DNA of 64,000 nucleotides, from contig NZ_QKVM01000007.1 of the NCBI RefSeq assembly GCF_003231305.1, positions 90,013 through 154,012 on the forward strand. The letters run 5' to 3'. The translations under genes were made by a program, and so were the position numbers. The notes beneath the pieces are model-generated. The model saw only the letters and a list, made by a program, of their open reading frames with translations. It made no database searches and was not told the DNA's origin. This document shows, in pieces, positions 26,864 through 36,116 of the stretch; positions within the stretch are counted from its first letter, which is position 1, and each line of letters begins with the position of its first letter. The stretch is from Pseudomonas sichuanensis. GTDB taxonomy: Bacteria > Pseudomonadota > Gammaproteobacteria > Pseudomonadales > Pseudomonadaceae.

Positions 26864-27973
26864 CTATGCCTGGCGCAGGAACGGGTAATCCGTATACCCC
26901 TCAGCCCCGTTGGCATAGTCGAACTGCGCCCGATGTTCGTTCAGCGGCGCCTGCTGCTGCAGCCGTTCGACCAAATCCGGGTTGGCAATGAACGCCCGGC
27001 CAAAGGCCACCGCATCGATCAAGCCATGCGCCAGCAGGTCTTCGGCCTTATCGGCGGTGTAGGCGCCTGCGGCGACGATCACCCCAGGATACGCAGCGCG
27101 GATCGCCTCGCGGAACGCGTCACGCAGCGGCTTGCCGCCGGCCCAGTCCGGTTCGGACAGGTGCAGGTAGGCCAGGTTGCGCTTGGCCAGTTCGCCGATC
27201 AGGTACAGGCCGGCGGCCTCCTGGTCTTCACCGTTGTCGATGCCATTGAAACCGCCCAGCGGGAAGATGCGGACACCCACGCGCTCGGCGCTCCACTGGG
27301 CAATCGCGGCATCGACCGCTTCGAGCACGATACGCGCACGGTTTTCAACGCTACCGCCGTAACGGTCGTCGCGGGTGTTGGCGCTGGGGGTCAGGAATTG
27401 GTGCAGCAGGTAGCCGTGAGCCGCATGCAGCTCGATGAAATCGAAGCCGGCTTCGCGGGCGTTGGCCGCCGCCTGGCCGAAGTCGGCGACGATGCCGGCG
27501 ATCTCGGCTTCGCTCAAGGCGCGTGGGGTCGAGGTGTCGACACGGGTGAGCTGGCCGTTCTCGTCGCGCAGCGTGGTGCGCGCATTGGCCGGCAAGGCAG
27601 AAGGCGCCACCGGCGCTTCGCCACCCGGTTGCAACGAGGTGTGCGACACGCGCCCGGTGTGCCACACCTGCACCGCGCTGTGCCCGCCGCGTTGGTGGAT
27701 GGCGTCGTTGACCTGGCGCCAGCCGGCGATCTGTTCGGCGGTGTGGATGCCGGGCGAGCCGGAATAGCCCTTGGCCTGGAACGAGATCTGCGTGGCTTCG
27801 CTGATGATCAGCCCGGCGCTGGCCCGCTGGCCGTAGTACTCGGCCATCATTGCGGTCGGCACGTCGCCCGGCTCCAGGCTGCGCAGGCGGGTGAGGGGGG
27901 CCATGAAGACCCGGTTGGGCAGGGTCAGAGGGCCGAGTTTGAGAGGTTCGAAGAGTTTCATTGGGGATGCCAT
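26864..27973 (-). CDS. nemA: N-ethylmaleimide reductase-type alkene reductase (old yellow enzyme)
   Basis: A 369-residue FMN enzyme very close to E. coli Nem[83 protein letters not shown] and the C-terminal [11 protein letters not shown]. The substrate-site H-x-x-H/N pair is in [13 protein letters not shown]. It reduces alpha,beta-unsaturated carbonyls and nitro-esters with NADPH. The start could be 27973 (MASPMKLF) or 27961 (MKLF), with no clear ribosome site to decide. No nemR-type repressor is adjacent. Confidence 0.9.
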   Translation of the reverse strand: MASPMKLFEPLKLGPLTLPNRVFMAPLTRLRSLEPGDVPTAMMAEYYGQRASAGLIISEATQISFQAKGYSGSPGIHTAEQIAGWRQVNDAIHQRGGHSAVQVWHTGRVSHTSLQPGGEAPVAPSALPANARTTLRDENGQLTRVDTSTPRALSEAEIAGIVADFGQAAANAREAGFDFIELHAAHGYLLHQFLTPSANTRDDRYGGSVENRARIVLEAVDAAIAQWSAERVGVRIFPLGGFNGIDNGEDQEAAGLYLIGELAKRNLAYLHLSEPDWAGGKPLRDAFREAIRAAYPGVIVAAGAYTADKAEDLLAHGLIDAVAFGRAFIANPDLVERLQQQAPLNEHRAQFDYANGAEGYTDYPFLRQA

Positions 27974-28069
27974 CGTAAGGTGTTTTCGATGGCGCGCACG
28001 ATACCGAGATGATTGGGGAAAGGGGCTCCCGATACCCCGGCGTAGCACTCCCCAATGCTTGGCAAAGGC

Positions 28070-28942
28070 TTAAGGATGCAGTGTCGGCGCCATCATTCGC
28101 TCAAGCCCCGCGTAATCCTTGTGCCCCACCGGCACCAGCCCGGTGGCGTCCTGGGACGCCACGAACCCGGCCAGTGCCTTGGGGTCATCGAGCATCGCCT
28201 GGCGCAAGCGCTGCTTCAGCGCCGGGCACAGGCTGGCACTGAACACGTAGGGGTCGTAGCGGATTGGCGCCGAGCGCCACAGCACGCGCAGCTTTGCCGG
28301 GTCGAGGGCGTGGCTGGCCAGGTAGGCGTCGGCCCGCTCGCTGGCGACAAAGGCGGCATCGACCCGCCCTTCGAGCAGCGCATCGAGCGCCTTGTCATGG
28401 TTGCCGGCGTACACCAGCGCGGCGAAGTAACGCGGCAGTGGGGTGCTGACCAGAGCGGCGAACTCGACGCTGGGCACCAGGCTGCCCGACGTGCTGGCCG
28501 GGTCACTCAGCGCAACCCGCGTGCCGCGCACGGCGTTGAGGCTGGTCGGGCCGTCGGCGCGGGTCAGCAGCAGGGCCTGGTAATGGTTGCCTGCCGGGGT
28601 GTAGGTGCCAGCGGCGAGGGTGTAGGTGGCGAACGGCTCGATGCGCCGGTCACGCTGGCGGGCGAGGATGTAGGAGGCCGGGCCCAGCCGGGCGATGTCG
28701 GCGCCGCCGGAGACGATGGCATCCACCACGCTTTCGTAGGAGGCACTGATCACCAGCTCCACCGGCACGCCGGCGGCCTTGCTCAAGCGCTCGACCAGGG
28801 GCTGGTGCTCGCGGGTCATGGCTTCGACGTCCTTGATTGGGATCACCGCCAGGCGCAGGCCGTGGGGTGTGCAGTTGGCCAGCGCGGGCCCCGCCAGCAA
28901 CTGCGCCAGCGCCAGGGCGCCGAGGGGTTTCAGTACACGCAT
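28070..28942 (-). CDS. PhnD/PtxB-like periplasmic binding protein
   Basis: A 290-residue secreted binding protein with a signal peptide (MRVLKPLGALALAQLLAGPALA). The fold is the phosphonate/phosphite-binding type: LRLAVIPIKDVEAMTREHQPLVERLSKAAGVPVELVISASYESVVDAIVSGGADIARLGPASYILA, then GTRVALSDPASTSGSLVPS. No transporter ATPase or permease lies nearby. Its start overlaps the stop of the upstream GGDEF-EAL gene by 13 bases, so the two proteins are translated together. I infer that it is the sensing partner of that enzyme and not part of an ABC transporter. Confidence 0.85.
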   Translation of the reverse strand: MRVLKPLGALALAQLLAGPALANCTPHGLRLAVIPIKDVEAMTREHQPLVERLSKAAGVPVELVISASYESVVDAIVSGGADIARLGPASYILARQRDRRIEPFATYTLAAGTYTPAGNHYQALLLTRADGPTSLNAVRGTRVALSDPASTSGSLVPSVEFAALVSTPLPRYFAALVYAGNHDKALDALLEGRVDAAFVASERADAYLASHALDPAKLRVLWRSAPIRYDPYVFSASLCPALKQRLRQAMLDDPKALAGFVASQDATGLVPVGHKDYAGLERMMAPTLHP

Positions 28943-31254
28943 GCCTTGTCCTCGTTGCCGATGAAGGGGGGGTATTCGTGCAACTGGGCCGGCGACAGCG
29001 GCCGGCTGAAATGGTAGCCCTGGGCGATGTCGCAGCCGGCGAGCTTCAGGCACACCAGCTGTTCGCGGGTCTCGACGCCTTCGGCCACCACCTCCAGGCC
29101 CAGGCGTTTGGCCAGGATGATGGTCGAAGACACGATCGGGCTGTCGTCGTAGCTGTTGCACAGCGGCGCGATCAGCGAGCGGTCGATCTTCAGCCTGGAC
29201 AGCGGCAGCGCCTGCAGATGGGCAAACCCTGCATAGCCGCGGCCGAAATCGTCCAGGCTGATGCCGATGCCGGCGGCGCGCAGGCGGTGCAGGTGCTCCA
29301 CCGCGGTGCCCTGGGGCTCGAGCACGGTGGTTTCGGTGATCTCCAGCTCCAGGCGCTGGGGGGCGATGCCGTAGTAATCGAGTTCGGCCAACAGCCGGGC
29401 GCTGAAATCGCCCTGGCGCAGTTGCAGCGCCGACACATTGACCGCCAGGTGCGCGGTCTGATCGCGCACAGCCCAGCGTGCCAGCTCCTCGCAGGCCAGG
29501 CGCAGGACCTCCCAGCCCAGTTCGACGATGAACCCGCTGCGCTCGGCCAGGCCGATGAAACGGTCGGGGTAGAGCAGGCCGAACTGCGGGTGGTCCCAGC
29601 GCACCAGCGCTTCGTAGCCCAGTACCTGCAAGGTGTCGAGGCGGATCTGCGGCTGAAAGTGAAGGACGAACTGACGCTCGCAGAGGGCGCTGCCAAAGGC
29701 CTGTTCGAGGTTGAACGCCTGGATGTCGGAGAGGTTCAGCGACGGGTCGAAGAAGCGGTACTGGGCACGCCCGGCCTGCTTGGCCGAGTACATGGCGGCG
29801 TCGGCGCAGCGGATCAGCGCGTCGATGTCCTGGCCGTCGCGGGGGCAGATGCTCACGCCCACGCTGGGGCTGGTGTTGACTTCCTGGCCGTCGAGGGCGT
29901 AGGTGGCCGAGAGTTTCTCCACCAGGGCGCGCACCCAGCCGTCGATCTGCTCCTCGCTGCGCTCGCCGGCCAGCAGCACCACGAACTCGTCACCGCCAAA
30001 GCGCGAGGCCTCGTCGCCCGGCTCCAGCAGGCGCTGGATACGCCCGGCCACGGCCTGCAGCAGCAGGTCGCCGATCTTGTGCCCGAGGGAGTCGTTGATC
30101 GACTTGAAGCGGTCCATGTCGATGAACAGGATGGCCAGCAAGCGGCGTTTGCCGCGCTGGCGGGTGAGCGCCTGGGCGGCCACCTCGACGAACTGGCGGC
30201 GATTGTGCAGGCCGCTCAAGTGGTCGGTGGCGGCGGCATGGCTGCTGCGCCGGTGCTCGTCTTCGAGGCGGCCGATCAGTTGCTGGTTGACCTGCTGCGC
30301 GTACTCGAGCTCGGCGAAGGCCTCCTGGCGCTTGTGCAGCAGGCGCAGGCCCCAGGCCAGGCTGGTGAGGATCAGCAGGGTCATGCTCAGGTTCAGCCAG
30401 AACTGGCGATTGGTGGTGCGGCTGGCGGGGGCGAGGATTTCGTCCTGGCGCTGGCTGACCATCACGCTGAAACCGCGCTCGGGCATGCGCCGGTACAGGC
30501 TCTGGAAGGCGCCGTCGAGGCTGTACTGGGTGAGCTGGCCGGCGTCTTCGCCGCTGCCCGGCAGCCCGGGTACCAGGGTCTGGCCGGCGACCACCACGCC
30601 ACTGCTGTCGATGCGTAGGCGCTCCTGGCCGTCGTCCTGCAGCAGGCGCACCAGGCCGCTGCGGCCCAGGTCGATGTGCTGGAACAGCACCGCCAGGTAG
30701 CCGATGTCCAGTTGCACCACGAGGATGTTGTCGATCTCGCGGCCCGGGAGGTCGGTCAGCGGCAGCAGGAACGGCAGGCGCCAGTTGGGCAGGGTACTGT
30801 TGCCCGCCGGCAGGGCGCGGGGCAGGAAGGCCTTGAAGCCGTACTGCCCGACATGGCGCTTGAGCTGATCGAGCCAGGCGTCGGGCAGTTGCTCGGGCTC
30901 GTCGGCATGGCTGGAGGAGAGCAGCCGGCCATGGCGGTCGTACAGGCTCATGCGCTTGAACACCGGGTCTTCGGCCAGCAGCCGGGCCAGGCTCAGGTTG
31001 CCCTGGCGCAGGCGCTTCATGTCGTCCTGGGTGACGCGGCCCACGGCCTGGGCGCGGTCCACCAGCTGGCGCAGGTTTTCGCCGACGATGCTTGCCAGAT
31101 TAAGGTGTTCGGCAGCTTTTGCCGACAGCGCATCCTGGCGCGTGGCGGCCTTCTGGTTGATGTGCAGCCCCCATAGGAAGGTCAGGGTGACGGCGCACAG
31201 CATCAACAGCAGCAGCGGCAACAGCCCTGCGGATGAGAGAGAACGGCGGATCAC
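28930..31254 (-). CDS. membrane-bound GGDEF-EAL protein (c-di-GMP enzyme)
   Basis: A 774-residue protein. A GTG at 31254 is taken as the start, which puts a transmembrane helix at residues 9-30; a longer upstream frame runs through the promoter region. The periplasmic domain covers about 31-285, a second helix lies near 285-305, GGDEF is at 420-424 (RFGGDEFVVLL) and EAL at 548-550 (YEALVRWDHP). Both active sites keep their signature residues (FQPQ, ELEITET, DDFGRGYAGF, EGVET). The inhibitory RxxD site is EPGD, so product inhibition may be lost. Net synthesis or breakdown of c-di-GMP cannot be told from sequence. The stop overlaps the start of the PhnD-like protein, its probable ligand-bound partner. 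Confidence 0.88.
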   Translation of the reverse strand: MIRRSLSSAGLLPLLLLMLCAVTLTFLWGLHINQKAATRQDALSAKAAEHLNLASIVGENLRQLVDRAQAVGRVTQDDMKRLRQGNLSLARLLAEDPVFKRMSLYDRHGRLLSSSHADEPEQLPDAWLDQLKRHVGQYGFKAFLPRALPAGNSTLPNWRLPFLLPLTDLPGREIDNILVVQLDIGYLAVLFQHIDLGRSGLVRLLQDDGQERLRIDSSGVVVAGQTLVPGLPGSGEDAGQLTQYSLDGAFQSLYRRMPERGFSVMVSQRQDEILAPASRTTNRQFWLNLSMTLLILTSLAWGLRLLHKRQEAFAELEYAQQVNQQLIGRLEDEHRRSSHAAATDHLSGLHNRRQFVEVAAQALTRQRGKRRLLAILFIDMDRFKSINDSLGHKIGDLLLQAVAGRIQRLLEPGDEASRFGGDEFVVLLAGERSEEQIDGWVRALVEKLSATYALDGQEVNTSPSVGVSICPRDGQDIDALIRCADAAMYSAKQAGRAQYRFFDPSLNLSDIQAFNLEQAFGSALCERQFVLHFQPQIRLDTLQVLGYEALVRWDHPQFGLLYPDRFIGLAERSGFIVELGWEVLRLACEELARWAVRDQTAHLAVNVSALQLRQGDFSARLLAELDYYGIAPQRLELEITETTVLEPQGTAVEHLHRLRAAGIGISLDDFGRGYAGFAHLQALPLSRLKIDRSLIAPLCNSYDDSPIVSSTIILAKRLGLEVVAEGVETREQLVCLKLAGCDIAQGYHFSRPLSPAQLHEYPPFIGNEDKACVY

Positions 31255-31438
31255 TGCTGGTTTTCCCCTGCCCTGGGTGAGCGCTGAAAAATACGACAGA
31301 AAGATGACAGGGTAATGACTGGTGGCACATTGCCTTATGGCAACCACGGGGCCGCTCCTACACACACAAACCGCGGACCCTGGGCGTGCCGCGACAAGTT
31401 GTCTGCTTGACTTCAATCGATGTAACAAGAGTTGTATC

Positions 31439-31454
31439 TTGACTTGATAGTCAA
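31439..31454. promoter_or_regulatory. inverted repeat upstream of the molybdenum hydroxylase operon
   Basis: TTGACT-TGAT-AGTCAA is a perfect inverted repeat 84 bases before the large-subunit start, in a 283-base region between divergent genes. The AT-rich patch 31400-31460 stands out from the GC-rich flanks and probably holds the promoter. The repeat may bind a repressor or activator; no regulator gene lies next to the operon. A partial REP arm (GGGGCCGCTCCTACA) is also present near 31350. Confidence 0.45.
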
Positions 31455-31537
31455 TTTTTGTGATCGTGCGCGCCCTTCGCGCTTCACAAGCACCAGAACA
31501 AAGCATGGGCAGCGCCTGACTGCCCAGAGGATCAACC

Positions 31538-34369
31538 ATGTCCAACCGTGAAATTTCCCGGCGTTCGTTCCTGCAAGGCGGGCTGATCGCCGGTGTCGGC
31601 GTGACCATGGCGCCGCTTGGCAGCCAGGCCTTCGCCGCCCTGATGGAAGACCGCGTCACCACCTCGCCGCAAAAGTGGATGAACCACGACGGCAAGGCGC
31701 GCTTCCGCAACGACGCGCTATCCAAGGTGTGCGGCAACAAGGTGTTCGCCCGTGACATCCGCGCCAAGGACATGCCTGGTTGGCCGCAGCAGCAGGGCCA
31801 TGCCATGCTGCTCAAGGCCACCAAGGCCGACCGCATCTACGCAGGCTACGACCTGTCGCTGCTGGGCGCCGAGCTGCAGCCGGACCGCATCGTCACCGCC
31901 GACGACCTGAAAAAGGACGGTATCGCCTGGCCCGAAGCCCACTCGCCGGACCCGCTGCTGCCGCCCGGCCAGGTGCCGATGTTCATCGGCCACCCGGTGG
32001 CGATCCTGATCTGGAACGACTTCGAACGCTTCCGCAAAGCCAAGCTCAAGCTGCAGTTCAACGACCAGGCCATCCGCTACGGCGCCCAGGCCCCGCTGTA
32101 CCAGCGCGACCCCTACGGCAGCTTCCGCTTCGTGCGCGTGGGCGGCAACACGCCGTTCGACGAGGACGAATACTCGAGCCTGAAGAACACCATGCTGTTC
32201 CCCAGCATCCTCGCCCGCAAACCGGTGTGGACCGCCGAGCCCAAGCAGCACGGCAACCTCACCGAGCAGGGAATGTTCTACGCCCAGCGTATCGATGAGC
32301 AGCTCAAGCAGCCGCCGGAAAACTGGCTGCTGTTCGACGAGCGCTACAAGACCCCGTCGATCGAGCCGGCGGCGCTGGAGCCGGACAACGGCAACGGCTG
32401 GTATGACCCGGCCACCGGCACCCTGCATTTCGTCGTGGCCACCCAGTGCCCGTTCGAAGTGGCGCAGGAATGCGTGCACATGATCAAGCCGTCGCGCTTC
32501 GGCCTGAAGAACCTGAACATGCACCCCGGCTACACCGTGGGCTACGGCTCCAAGGACAACAACATCTTCGTGTTCTACGCCGCCGTCGCTGCCTTGTACG
32601 GCGCGGGCGTGCCGATCCGCCTGGCCAACGACCGCTACGAGCAGTTCCAGAGCGGCATCAAGCGCCACCCGTTCGATATCCGCTACCAACTGGCGGTGGA
32701 CAAGAACGACCTGAGCTTCAAGATCTTCCGCGCCGACATGAGTGTCGACGGCGGCGGGCGCATCAACTACAGCCCGTCGGTGGCGGCAGTGGGTGCCACC
32801 GCGGCGCAGTCTATCTACTACATGCCGCAGAACGACCTGTCCGTCACCGCCTACCACTCCCGTGGCGTGGAGGCCGGCTCCATGCGCGGCTACGGCACCC
32901 TGCAGAGCATGGCCGCTACCGAGATGATGGTCGATGAGATTGCCGACCGCCTGGGTGTCGATGCCATCGAACTGCGGCGCAAGAACGCGCTCAAGTCGGG
33001 CATGAAGAACACCCAGGGTGCGGTCCCGGCCGGCGCCCTGCGCCTGCATGAGATCCTCGACAAGGCCAGCGCCCATGAATGGTGGAAAAACCGCCATGAG
33101 CGCAAGCGAGTCATGGACGCCAAGGACCATGACAACTGGTATGGCGTGGGCTTTGCCATCACCCAGAAAGACTTTGGCACTGGCTCCGAAGCGCCGATGG
33201 CGGCGGTGGAGTTCACGGCCGACGGCCAGATCACCCTGCGCCATATCGGTACCGAGCTGGGCACCGGCATGTCGACCTCGCAGGCCCTGGTGGTCAGTGA
33301 CTTCCTCGGCCGCGTTGCCGACCAGGTGCAGACCGCCCAGACCGAATGGCCAGAGCTGCAACTGAGCACCAGCGGCAACCCCTACCTGATCAACCAGGCC
33401 GAGCAGGACACTGCGCTGCGCAACCCGCGTTGGGTCGGCAAGCTGGCTTCGCCGTCGTCGGCGACCAACTCGGCGTTCTACTTCAGCCACGCCACCCGCG
33501 AAGCGGCCCGCGTGCTGTTCAACCACGGCCTGTGGCCGGCGGCCATGGCCCTGTGGCGCCAGGGCCCTTATGGCGGCCAGGCCAACCCGCTGGTGGTGCG
33601 CCGCGAGAACGCGGTGTGGGTCAACGGTGAGCTGACCGGCAACGGCCTGGCACCGATTCCGTTCGCCACGCTGGCCAAGAAGGCCCATGAAATGGGCCTG
33701 GTCACCGGCGTCAGCGTGCACGGCTTCAACCGTTGGAGCTGGGCCGAGGCCGACTTCGTCATCGACGGCGTGCGCGAGCGCCTGCCGCTCGATGCCCTGG
33801 CGGTCAAGTACGGCGACGGCGCGGTGAACGCCAAGAAGGCGCAGATGAACAGCGCCGGCTTCCACCTGCTCGACCGGCAGAACGCCGCGTACCCGGCCAC
33901 CCAACTGAACAACGCCATGGTCACCTACTACAGCCCGGTGGCGACCATCGTCGAAGTGAAGGTCAACAAGGGCAGTGGCGAGGTGAGCGTGCTCAACCAC
34001 CACAGCTGGGTCGAGTGCGGCCGGGTGCTGGTGCCCGAGTTGGTCAAGGGCCAGCTCGAAGGCGGCATTGCCATGGGCATCGGCCACGCCTTGCTGGAAG
34101 AAATGCCGTTGTACGAGGGTGGCCCGGGTGAGGGCGACTGGAACTTCAACCGCTACCGCCTGCCGATGGCCAAGCATGTGGCGGTCTGGAAGCAGACCTC
34201 GGAGATCCTGCCGCCGTTGTCGCCCACCGACCCGTCCAAGGGCATCGCCGAAGTGGTGATGATCCCGGTGGTCGGCGCCATCGGCAACGCCGTGGCCCAT
34301 GCCATCGGCAAGCGTGTCCGCGACCTGCCCATCACTCCCGCCCGCGTCAAGGAGGCCCTCAATGGCTGA
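31538..34369 (+). CDS. molybdenum hydroxylase large subunit (xanthine oxidase-family aldehyde/isoquinoline oxidoreductase)
   Basis: A 943-residue molybdopterin-binding subunit with a Tat signal (SRRSFLQGGLIAGVG) at residues 8-22, so the enzyme acts in the periplasm. EAGSMRGYGTLQSMAATEMMVDEIA and GTELGTGMSTSQALVVSDFLG are molybdopterin-binding loops of the family. The C-terminal active-site region reads KGIAEVVMIPVVGAIGNAVAHAIG; the Glu in GIAE is the likely catalytic base in place of the usual GxGE. Substrates of such IorB/AdhA-type enzymes are aldehydes or N-heterocycles. It leads an operon with the iron-sulphur subunit (8-base overlap), a cytochrome c and two cofactor-handling proteins. Confidence 0.9.
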   Translation: MSNREISRRSFLQGGLIAGVGVTMAPLGSQAFAALMEDRVTTSPQKWMNHDGKARFRNDALSKVCGNKVFARDIRAKDMPGWPQQQGHAMLLKATKADRIYAGYDLSLLGAELQPDRIVTADDLKKDGIAWPEAHSPDPLLPPGQVPMFIGHPVAILIWNDFERFRKAKLKLQFNDQAIRYGAQAPLYQRDPYGSFRFVRVGGNTPFDEDEYSSLKNTMLFPSILARKPVWTAEPKQHGNLTEQGMFYAQRIDEQLKQPPENWLLFDERYKTPSIEPAALEPDNGNGWYDPATGTLHFVVATQCPFEVAQECVHMIKPSRFGLKNLNMHPGYTVGYGSKDNNIFVFYAAVAALYGAGVPIRLANDRYEQFQSGIKRHPFDIRYQLAVDKNDLSFKIFRADMSVDGGGRINYSPSVAAVGATAAQSIYYMPQNDLSVTAYHSRGVEAGSMRGYGTLQSMAATEMMVDEIADRLGVDAIELRRKNALKSGMKNTQGAVPAGALRLHEILDKASAHEWWKNRHERKRVMDAKDHDNWYGVGFAITQKDFGTGSEAPMAAVEFTADGQITLRHIGTELGTGMSTSQALVVSDFLGRVADQVQTAQTEWPELQLSTSGNPYLINQAEQDTALRNPRWVGKLASPSSATNSAFYFSHATREAARVLFNHGLWPAAMALWRQGPYGGQANPLVVRRENAVWVNGELTGNGLAPIPFATLAKKAHEMGLVTGVSVHGFNRWSWAEADFVIDGVRERLPLDALAVKYGDGAVNAKKAQMNSAGFHLLDRQNAAYPATQLNNAMVTYYSPVATIVEVKVNKGSGEVSVLNHHSWVECGRVLVPELVKGQLEGGIAMGIGHALLEEMPLYEGGPGEGDWNFNRYRLPMAKHVAVWKQTSEILPPLSPTDPSKGIAEVVMIPVVGAIGNAVAHAIGKRVRDLPITPARVKEALNG

Positions 34370-34901
34370 CCGCAAGCTGCAACTGACCCTCAACGGTCAA
34401 CCTGTCGTCACCGAAGTGGTCCCCGATGACCTGGCGATGCTCGACTACCTGCACGAATACCAGAACCTCACAGGCTCGCGCCTGGGCTGCGGTCAGGGCA
34501 TCTGCCATGCCTGCGTGGTGATCGTCGACAACCCCGACGGCACCAGCGAGGAAGTGCGCACCTGCATCACCGGCGCGCATTACTTCGAGGGCAAGAAGGT
34601 GCGCACCATCGAAGGCCACGCCAAGCGCGACGAGGCCGGCAACCTCACCGAGCTGAACCCGATCCAGCAGAAGTTCGTCGACCGCTTCGCCTTCCAGTGC
34701 AGCTATTGCGCCCCGGGCTTCGTCAACGCCGCCACCGTGCTGGTGGAGAAGGCCCAGCGCAAGCCGCTGAAAAAGAGCGAGCTGGAAGACGCCATCGAAG
34801 CCAGCCTCGGCCACCATGTGTGCCGCTGCACCGGCTACGTGCGCTACTACGAGGCGACCCGCGATGTGCTGGGCGACCTCGGCCTGGTCAAGGAGGGCTG
34901 A
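34362..34901 (+). CDS. [2Fe-2S] small subunit of the molybdenum hydroxylase
   Basis: A 179-residue protein with the two cluster-binding sets of the family: plant-type Cys43, Cys48, Cys51 and Cys68 (GCGQGICHAC ... TC), and the helical Cys113, Cys116, Cys154, Cys156 (QCSYC ... CRC). It has no signal peptide, so it is probably exported as a folded complex with the Tat-signal-bearing large subunit. The ATG at 34362 follows AAGGAGG and overlaps the large-subunit gene by eight bases. It passes electrons from the molybdenum centre to the cytochrome c encoded next. Confidence 0.93.
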   Translation: MADRKLQLTLNGQPVVTEVVPDDLAMLDYLHEYQNLTGSRLGCGQGICHACVVIVDNPDGTSEEVRTCITGAHYFEGKKVRTIEGHAKRDEAGNLTELNPIQQKFVDRFAFQCSYCAPGFVNAATVLVEKAQRKPLKKSELEDAIEASLGHHVCRCTGYVRYYEATRDVLGDLGLVKEG

Positions 34902-34903
34902 GC

Positions 34904-36115
34904 ATGACCCGTGTTTTCAATGGCCTGGCCCTGGCTGTCGGCCTGGTGCTGGCGTGCGGCGCGCAGGCGGCGGACGAGCAACTGGTCAAGCGCGGCGAAT
35001 ACCTCGCCCGCGCGGCCGACTGCATGGCCTGCCACACGGCCGAAGGCGGCGCGCCCTATGCCGGCGGCCTGCCGATCCATTCGCCGTTCGGTACCATCTA
35101 CGGCACCAACATCACCCCGGACAAGCAGTACGGCATCGGCAACTACAGCACCGACGAATTCTTCGCCGCGCTGACCGAGGGCAAGCGCAAGGATGGCGCC
35201 AACTTGTACCCGGCCATGCCCTACACCTCGTACCACCTGGTCAAGCGTGAGGACTCGGACGCCATCCACGCTTACCTGATGACCGTGGCACCGATCAATC
35301 GCCCGGCGCCGGAAACCAGCCTGAGCTTCCCGTTCAACGTGCGCACCGGCCTGATGGGCTGGAACATGCTCTATGGCAAAAGCGTGCAGCTGGAAGAGGG
35401 CAAGGGCAACAGCGAAGCCTGGAAACGCGGCCAGTACATGGTCGAGGTGCTCGGCCACTGCGGCGAATGCCATACCCCGCGCAACCCGATCGGCGCGCTG
35501 CAGCAGGACAAGCGCCTGACCGGCGGCCTGCTGCTGGGCTACCTGGCGCCGAGCCTGCTGGCCAAGGACCTGGCCGAGCGCGGCTGGAACCAGGCTGACC
35601 TCGCCACCTTCCTCAAGCACGGCATGAGCGCCCAGGGCAGCATGTTCAACGAGATGTACCCGGTGGTGCACCACAGCACCCAGCACCTGGAAGACAGCGA
35701 CCTGTCGGCCATGGCCACCTACCTGCTGGGCGACCAGCCGCCAGCGGCCAAAGTGGTGCAGGCGGTGGCCCATGAAACCCTGGGCGAAAGCGCCAAGCGC
35801 GGGCGCCAGCAGTACCTCAACGTCTGCGCCGGCTGTCACGGCGTCGATGGCGAGGGCAAGCCGCACATCGCCGTGGCCATGCAGGGCAACACCGTGTTGC
35901 GCCAGGCCGACTCGCGCAACCTGGTCAAGGCCATCGTCGACGGTATCCGCGAACAGCAGTTCACCGGCTTCGAGCGCATGCAGCCGATGCCGGGCTTCGC
36001 CGACAAGCTCGACGACCAGCAGCTGACCGACATGGTCAACTACCTGCGTGAAGCCTGGGGCGGTTTGCCGGGCGACCTGACCACCCAACAGCTGGCCCAG
36101 CTGAAGGCGGACTGA
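34904..36115 (+). CDS. tri-haem cytochrome c subunit
   Basis: A 403-residue secreted cytochrome with a signal peptide (MTRVFNGLALAVGLVLACGAQAA) and three CxxCH haem sites: CMACH (40-44), CGECH near 185 and CAGCH near 308. It resembles the membrane-bound cytochrome subunit of alcohol and aldehyde dehydrogenases and takes electrons from the iron-sulphur subunit to the respiratory chain (quinone or cytochrome oxidase). It begins two bases after the previous stop and has AAGGAGGG upstream. Confidence 0.92.
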   Translation: MTRVFNGLALAVGLVLACGAQAADEQLVKRGEYLARAADCMACHTAEGGAPYAGGLPIHSPFGTIYGTNITPDKQYGIGNYSTDEFFAALTEGKRKDGANLYPAMPYTSYHLVKREDSDAIHAYLMTVAPINRPAPETSLSFPFNVRTGLMGWNMLYGKSVQLEEGKGNSEAWKRGQYMVEVLGHCGECHTPRNPIGALQQDKRLTGGLLLGYLAPSLLAKDLAERGWNQADLATFLKHGMSAQGSMFNEMYPVVHHSTQHLEDSDLSAMATYLLGDQPPAAKVVQAVAHETLGESAKRGRQQYLNVCAGCHGVDGEGKPHIAVAMQGNTVLRQADSRNLVKAIVDGIREQQFTGFERMQPMPGFADKLDDQQLTDMVNYLREAWGGLPGDLTTQQLAQLKAD

Positions 36116-36116
36116 C

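Noticed and set aside
31255..31836. Upstream extension of the GGDEF-EAL gene into the molybdenum hydroxylase gene
   Set aside because: It would read through the divergent promoter region; a GTG at 31254 puts the first membrane helix at the N-terminus.
31718..34393. An 891-codon minus-strand frame opposite the molybdenum hydroxylase large subunit
   Set aside because: Shadow frame with compositional bias; the plus strand carries clear family motifs and ribosome sites.
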